This document shows, piece by piece, positions 61,370-64,000 of a stretch of 64,000 nt of DNA. The notes beneath the pieces were generated by a model. The model saw only the letters and a program-made list of their open reading frames with translations. It was not told the DNA's origin and ran no database searches. The translations under genes and the position numbers were made by a program. Source of the stretch: JACJWR01 sp963752505 (lineage in GTDB: Bacteria > Actinomycetota > Actinomycetes > S36-B12 > UBA10799); contig CAVVYM010000002.1 in NCBI GenBank assembly GCA_963752505.1, positions 1 to 64,000 on the forward strand. The letters are read 5' to 3'. Within the stretch, counting starts at the first letter, position 1, and each line of letters opens with the position of its first letter.

Positions 61370-62164
61370 GTGCTCAAGGTCTGCTCGGTCAATGTCAACG
61401 GTGTGCGGGCAGCGCACCGCCGCGGCGGCGTCGATTGGCTGGTGAACAATCCGCACGACGCTGTGCTCATGCAGGAGGTGCGCGCCTCGGATCAACAGTT
61501 GCAGGACTCCGTGGTGGAGCTGGCGCCGTCGAGTGTGCTGCACGCGCCGTCAGATCGTCCCGGCCGCTCCGGCGTCGCGATCCTGGCCGAACGGGATTTG
61601 CAGGATGCCAGGGTTGGTGTCGGCACAGCTGAGTTCGAACACTCCGGTCGCTGGCTGGAGGCCACACTGACCGACGATTCGATCGGCGAGGTCCGGCTAG
61701 TGAGCGTCTACATCCACTCCGGTGAGGCAGGCACTGAGAAGCAAGATGAGAAGTACCGCTTCTTGGACGCGATGACCGACCGCCTCGCTGAGCTCGCCAG
61801 CACCGGAATGCCGGCCCTGGTCTGCGGGGACTTCAACATCGCCCACACCGAACGCGACATCAAGAACGCCAAGGGAAACAAGAACAAGGCGGGATTCCTC
61901 GCAGAGGAGCGCGACTACCTCACCCGCTGGTTGGACTCCGGCTGGGTCGACCTTGCCCGAGTTCACGCCGGCGACACCGATGGCCCCTACACGTGGTGGT
62001 CATGGCGCGGGCAGGCCTTCGACCGCGATACCGGCTGGCGTATCGACTGTGCCTACGCCACCGGAGATCTGGCCGCCCGATTGGCGCACGTTCAGGTGGG
62101 CCGGGCGGCGTCGTACGCCGAGCGTTGGAGTGATCACGCCCCGTTGTCGGTGGTGTTCAACTAG
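61370..62164 (+). CDS. xthA: Exodeoxyribonuclease III
   Basis: AP endonuclease/3'-5' exonuclease for base-excision repair. 264 residues, GTG start. Catalytic motifs: 'VNVNGVRAAHRRG', 'LMQEVRA' (metal Glu), 'VCGDFNIAHTERDI' (Asp/Asn pair), 'WRIDCAYATGDL' and C-terminal 'SDHAPLSVVF' (Asp-His). It starts 24 bases after ppk2 and convergently overlaps the PucR gene end by 4 bases. Confidence 0.95.
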   Translation: MLKVCSVNVNGVRAAHRRGGVDWLVNNPHDAVLMQEVRASDQQLQDSVVELAPSSVLHAPSDRPGRSGVAILAERDLQDARVGVGTAEFEHSGRWLEATLTDDSIGEVRLVSVYIHSGEAGTEKQDEKYRFLDAMTDRLAELASTGMPALVCGDFNIAHTERDIKNAKGNKNKAGFLAEERDYLTRWLDSGWVDLARVHAGDTDGPYTWWSWRGQAFDRDTGWRIDCAYATGDLAARLAHVQVGRAASYAERWSDHAPLSVVFN

Positions 62165-63405
62165 TCGGCCAGATCGGCCGCGGTGCCCGCGGCCAGCACG
62201 ACGATCATCTCCTGGCGGCGCTGCGGGTCGTCGAGTTCGGCACCGAGGATGTCGCGCAAGCCAGATACTCGGTAGCTGACCGTCTGCGGGTGCACGCTGA
62301 GCCACCTGGCACAGGCAGCGCGATCGCCACCGGTGACCAGCCAGGCCTGCAAGGTGTCGAGCAGGTGCGGCACTTTGGCCGGGGCCACGGCATCGAACAG
62401 GGAGCCGAACAGCCGTTGCCGGAGGTGGCGTACCACGAGCGGATCCGCGGCGGCCGCCAGTTGCAGCAGATGATCGTCAGCCGCCACCACCGAGGCATCC
62501 GACGGACCCGTCTGATCGACGTCGCGGCGCACCGTCAGGGCGCCGCTGAGGGTCAGGCCCAGCAAGCGCTCTGCCGTCCGCAAGGACTCGTCGGCATCCT
62601 CAAGTGCCGCCGATACCCCGATCGTCACCGCCACGCCGGGCACCCCCAGAGCAGATCGCTCCACGTGCGGCGGGATGACGGCAAGGCGGGAATCGCCTCG
62701 ATCGGCGACCAGCAGGGAACTGCCAAGCGCCAGCGGTGGCCAACGGACGCCCGGATCGGCGGAGATGATGGCCACCGCCGCCTCCACCGGCAGGGTCCAG
62801 TCGGCCTCGGAAGCCAGGGCATGGGCAGCATCCGTGGCTCCCCCGCCGTCAACGATGAGGCGCAGCAGCTTCGCCCGCATGGCCTGCAGCCGACCGGCGT
62901 CGGCGATCTGCGCCTCCGCGTAGCCGGCCGCACTCGCACCCGACAGTTCGTCGATATAGACGAAGATCGCCTCCGCCAACGACACGATGTCGCCGGCCTG
63001 CGCCCCCGCCTCGACGGCCGCAGCCGACATCTGCTCCCACGCCACGCGGGCCCCCGTGCGGTAGGCCGCCAGCAGCGCCTCCATACTGCGTCCGGTGCGC
63101 CACTCCCCGGCTCCGATCTGGGAGTAGAGGCGACGCGACTTCGCATCGAGGGCGTCATCACCGGTGCCCAGCAGCGCAATCCACCGATCGAGGGCGTTTT
63201 CGACGCCGCGCCGCACCACCTGCGCCACCCGACCCGAACCGAACTCCGCATAGGAGGGCACTTCGACGCGGATGGCTGCAATGGTGGCGTCGCTGGCTGC
63301 GGGTAGCCGAGCGCGGAGCGCATCGACGACATCCGTGGCGACGTTGGCCCACGGCCTGCGCAAGCCAGACGCAACCTGCGGCGGCACTGAGGATCCCGAA
63401 GTCAC
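62161..63405 (-). CDS. PucR-family transcriptional regulator
   Basis: 414 residues from the GTG at 63405; an upstream start at 63432 would lie in the palindrome. N-terminal helical sensory part and a C-terminal PucR helix-turn-helix (about 345-400: 'LQAWLVTGGDRAACARWLSVHPQTVSYRVSGLRDILG'). The layout matches actinobacterial PucR regulators such as the mycobacterial fatty-acid regulator MabR/FasR, though no fatty-acid gene is in view. A perfect palindrome lies between it and the divergent HAD gene. Confidence 0.9.
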   Translation of the reverse strand: MTSGSSVPPQVASGLRRPWANVATDVVDALRARLPAASDATIAAIRVEVPSYAEFGSGRVAQVVRRGVENALDRWIALLGTGDDALDAKSRRLYSQIGAGEWRTGRSMEALLAAYRTGARVAWEQMSAAAVEAGAQAGDIVSLAEAIFVYIDELSGASAAGYAEAQIADAGRLQAMRAKLLRLIVDGGGATDAAHALASEADWTLPVEAAVAIISADPGVRWPPLALGSSLLVADRGDSRLAVIPPHVERSALGVPGVAVTIGVSAALEDADESLRTAERLLGLTLSGALTVRRDVDQTGPSDASVVAADDHLLQLAAAADPLVVRHLRQRLFGSLFDAVAPAKVPHLLDTLQAWLVTGGDRAACARWLSVHPQTVSYRVSGLRDILGAELDDPQRRQEMIVVLAAGTAADLAD

Positions 63406-63425
63406 TCGGGCACAGTACCTGCTAT

Positions 63426-63442
63426 TTAGCACATCGTGCTAA
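63426..63442. promoter_or_regulatory. Palindrome in the divergent PucR/HAD promoter region
   Basis: TTAGCAC-ATC-GTGCTAA: perfect 7-base arms. It sits 20 bases from the PucR GTG and 67 bases from the HAD ATG, so a bound protein could control both. The likely ligand protein is the PucR itself (autoregulation), but this is inferred. It differs from the CIRCE element, whose spacer is 9 bases. Confidence 0.55.
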
Positions 63443-63508
63443 GCGTGAGCACGCATCTTTGTGGCACAACGGCTAAGGAAAGCGACCACAACGGTCAACA
63501 CTAGAAGC

Positions 63509-64000
63509 ATGAGCACAACTACTTCATCAGCAGCATTCTTTGACCTTGACGGCACCCTGATCCCCGGCTCGGCGAACATTCCGTTGGCCAAGGCCGCATT
63601 CCGGGCGGGATTCGTCACCCCCCGTGAGTTGGCGCGCGACTTGCGCAACGGCGTTTCATTCCTTCTCAGCGGCGCCACCGACGAACGCTCGGCGCAGGTA
63701 CGCGACCGCATCCTGCGGGCCGTCGAGGGCCACCCAGCCAGCGACGTCGAGGCCCTTGGCGACGTGTTCCTGCCGGCGCTCGTCGAGTCGTTGCGCCCGC
63801 AACTCCAACCGGCGCTCGCCGAGCACGCCGCCCGCGGCGAGGACTGCTTGGTGCTCTCTGCCAGCCCCACCGAAATCGTGTCCCGCTTCGCGCATGAAGC
63901 CGGCCTCACCCATGGCGCCGGCACCACGGCCGCCCGCGACGACGACGGTCTGTACGCGGGCACGCTCGCGGGCCCCTTCTGCTACGGCGAGGGCAAAGTG
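63509..64000 (+). CDS. HAD-IB family phosphatase (SerB-like), partial
   Basis: Starts at the ATG at 63509 and runs off the right edge, 164 codons in view. Motif I 'AAFFDLDGTLIPGSANIPL' gives the nucleophile and general acid Asp residues; 'CLVLSASPTEIVSRFAHEAGL' is motif II. 'GDVFLPALVESLRPQLQPALAEH' is the cap-linker. Motif III begins ('CYGEGKV') but motif IV with the metal Asp pair is outside. Members are phosphoserine-phosphatase-like enzymes in actinobacteria. Divergent from the PucR gene. Confidence 0.88.
   Translation, partial: MSTTTSSAAFFDLDGTLIPGSANIPLAKAAFRAGFVTPRELARDLRNGVSFLLSGATDERSAQVRDRILRAVEGHPASDVEALGDVFLPALVESLRPQLQPALAEHAARGEDCLVLSASPTEIVSRFAHEAGLTHGAGTTAARDDDGLYAGTLAGPFCYGEGKV

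Overview
The window is 64 kb of high-GC, gene-dense bacterial chromosome. GTG starts, 4-base start/stop overlaps, PxpABC, a CysO/CysM/Mec sulfur route, a DUF222/HNH protein, DUF3151, a WS/DGAT acyltransferase and a PknB-like kinase all point to an actinomycete (Actinomycetota). One block strongly recalls the Mycobacterium tuberculosis Rv1331-Rv1341 neighbourhood: clpS, DUF2017, mec, cysO, cysM, a membrane protein, murI, an MBL-fold hydrolase, rph, rdgB. I cannot name the genus. No rRNA, CRISPR array, prophage or replication origin is visible.

Layout. 1-6.4 kb: a FtsX-type ABC exporter (ATPase and two permeases, the first running off the left edge) divergent from a NarL-type two-component system. 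6.5-9.1 kb: 5-oxoprolinase as a PxpA-PxpB fusion plus PxpC. 9.1-11.5 kb: orn, tRNA-Lys(CUU), sodA, DUF427 and DUF3618. 11.5-14.2 kb: a cobalt/nickel ECF transporter (cbiM, PDGLE protein, cbiQ, cbiO). 14.3-24.6 kb: bcp, two small proteins, an odd short tRNA with anticodon UAG, then the Rv1331-1341-like block with a TetR/epimerase pair inserted. 24.6-32.5 kb: a class V aminotransferase, a DUF2207-LemA pair, two SDRs, an SRPBCC protein and a zinc alcohol dehydrogenase. 32.6-40 kb: a Ser/Thr kinase, a GH63-like glucosidase and a FIST/GGDEF-EAL signalling pair. 39.8-42.5 kb: a scar holding a collapsed enoyl-CoA hydratase, a decayed transposase and a DUF222/HNH gene behind a near-consensus promoter. 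42.4-48.8 kb: rpiA, ppdK, a FUSC-type membrane protein and a lipoprotein. 48.8-53.5 kb: DUF3151, a persulfide-detoxification operon (rhodanese, ETHE1-like dioxygenase fused to rhodanese, TauE permease) behind a CsoR-type operator, and a WS/DGAT. 53.5-60.3 kb: an alpha/beta hydrolase, then a three-gene operon (ATPase-GNAT fusion, MFS exporter, ATP-grasp-like ligase) convergent with an output-less HAMP sensor. 60.4-64 kb: PPK2, exonuclease III, a PucR regulator and a HAD-IB phosphatase cut by the right edge.

Themes: sulfur metabolism appears twice (CysO-dependent cysteine synthesis; persulfide oxidation), and metal handling appears as the Co/Ni transporter and two candidate DtxR/IdeR boxes, in front of sodA and the hydrolase. 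Five single-base frame breaks (ftsX ~1441, sodA ~10280, aminotransferase ~25971, ppdK ~43894 and ~44062) interrupt otherwise well-conserved genes and look like uncorrected sequencing indels rather than decay. The most novel-looking locus is the 54.6-60.3 kb operon.
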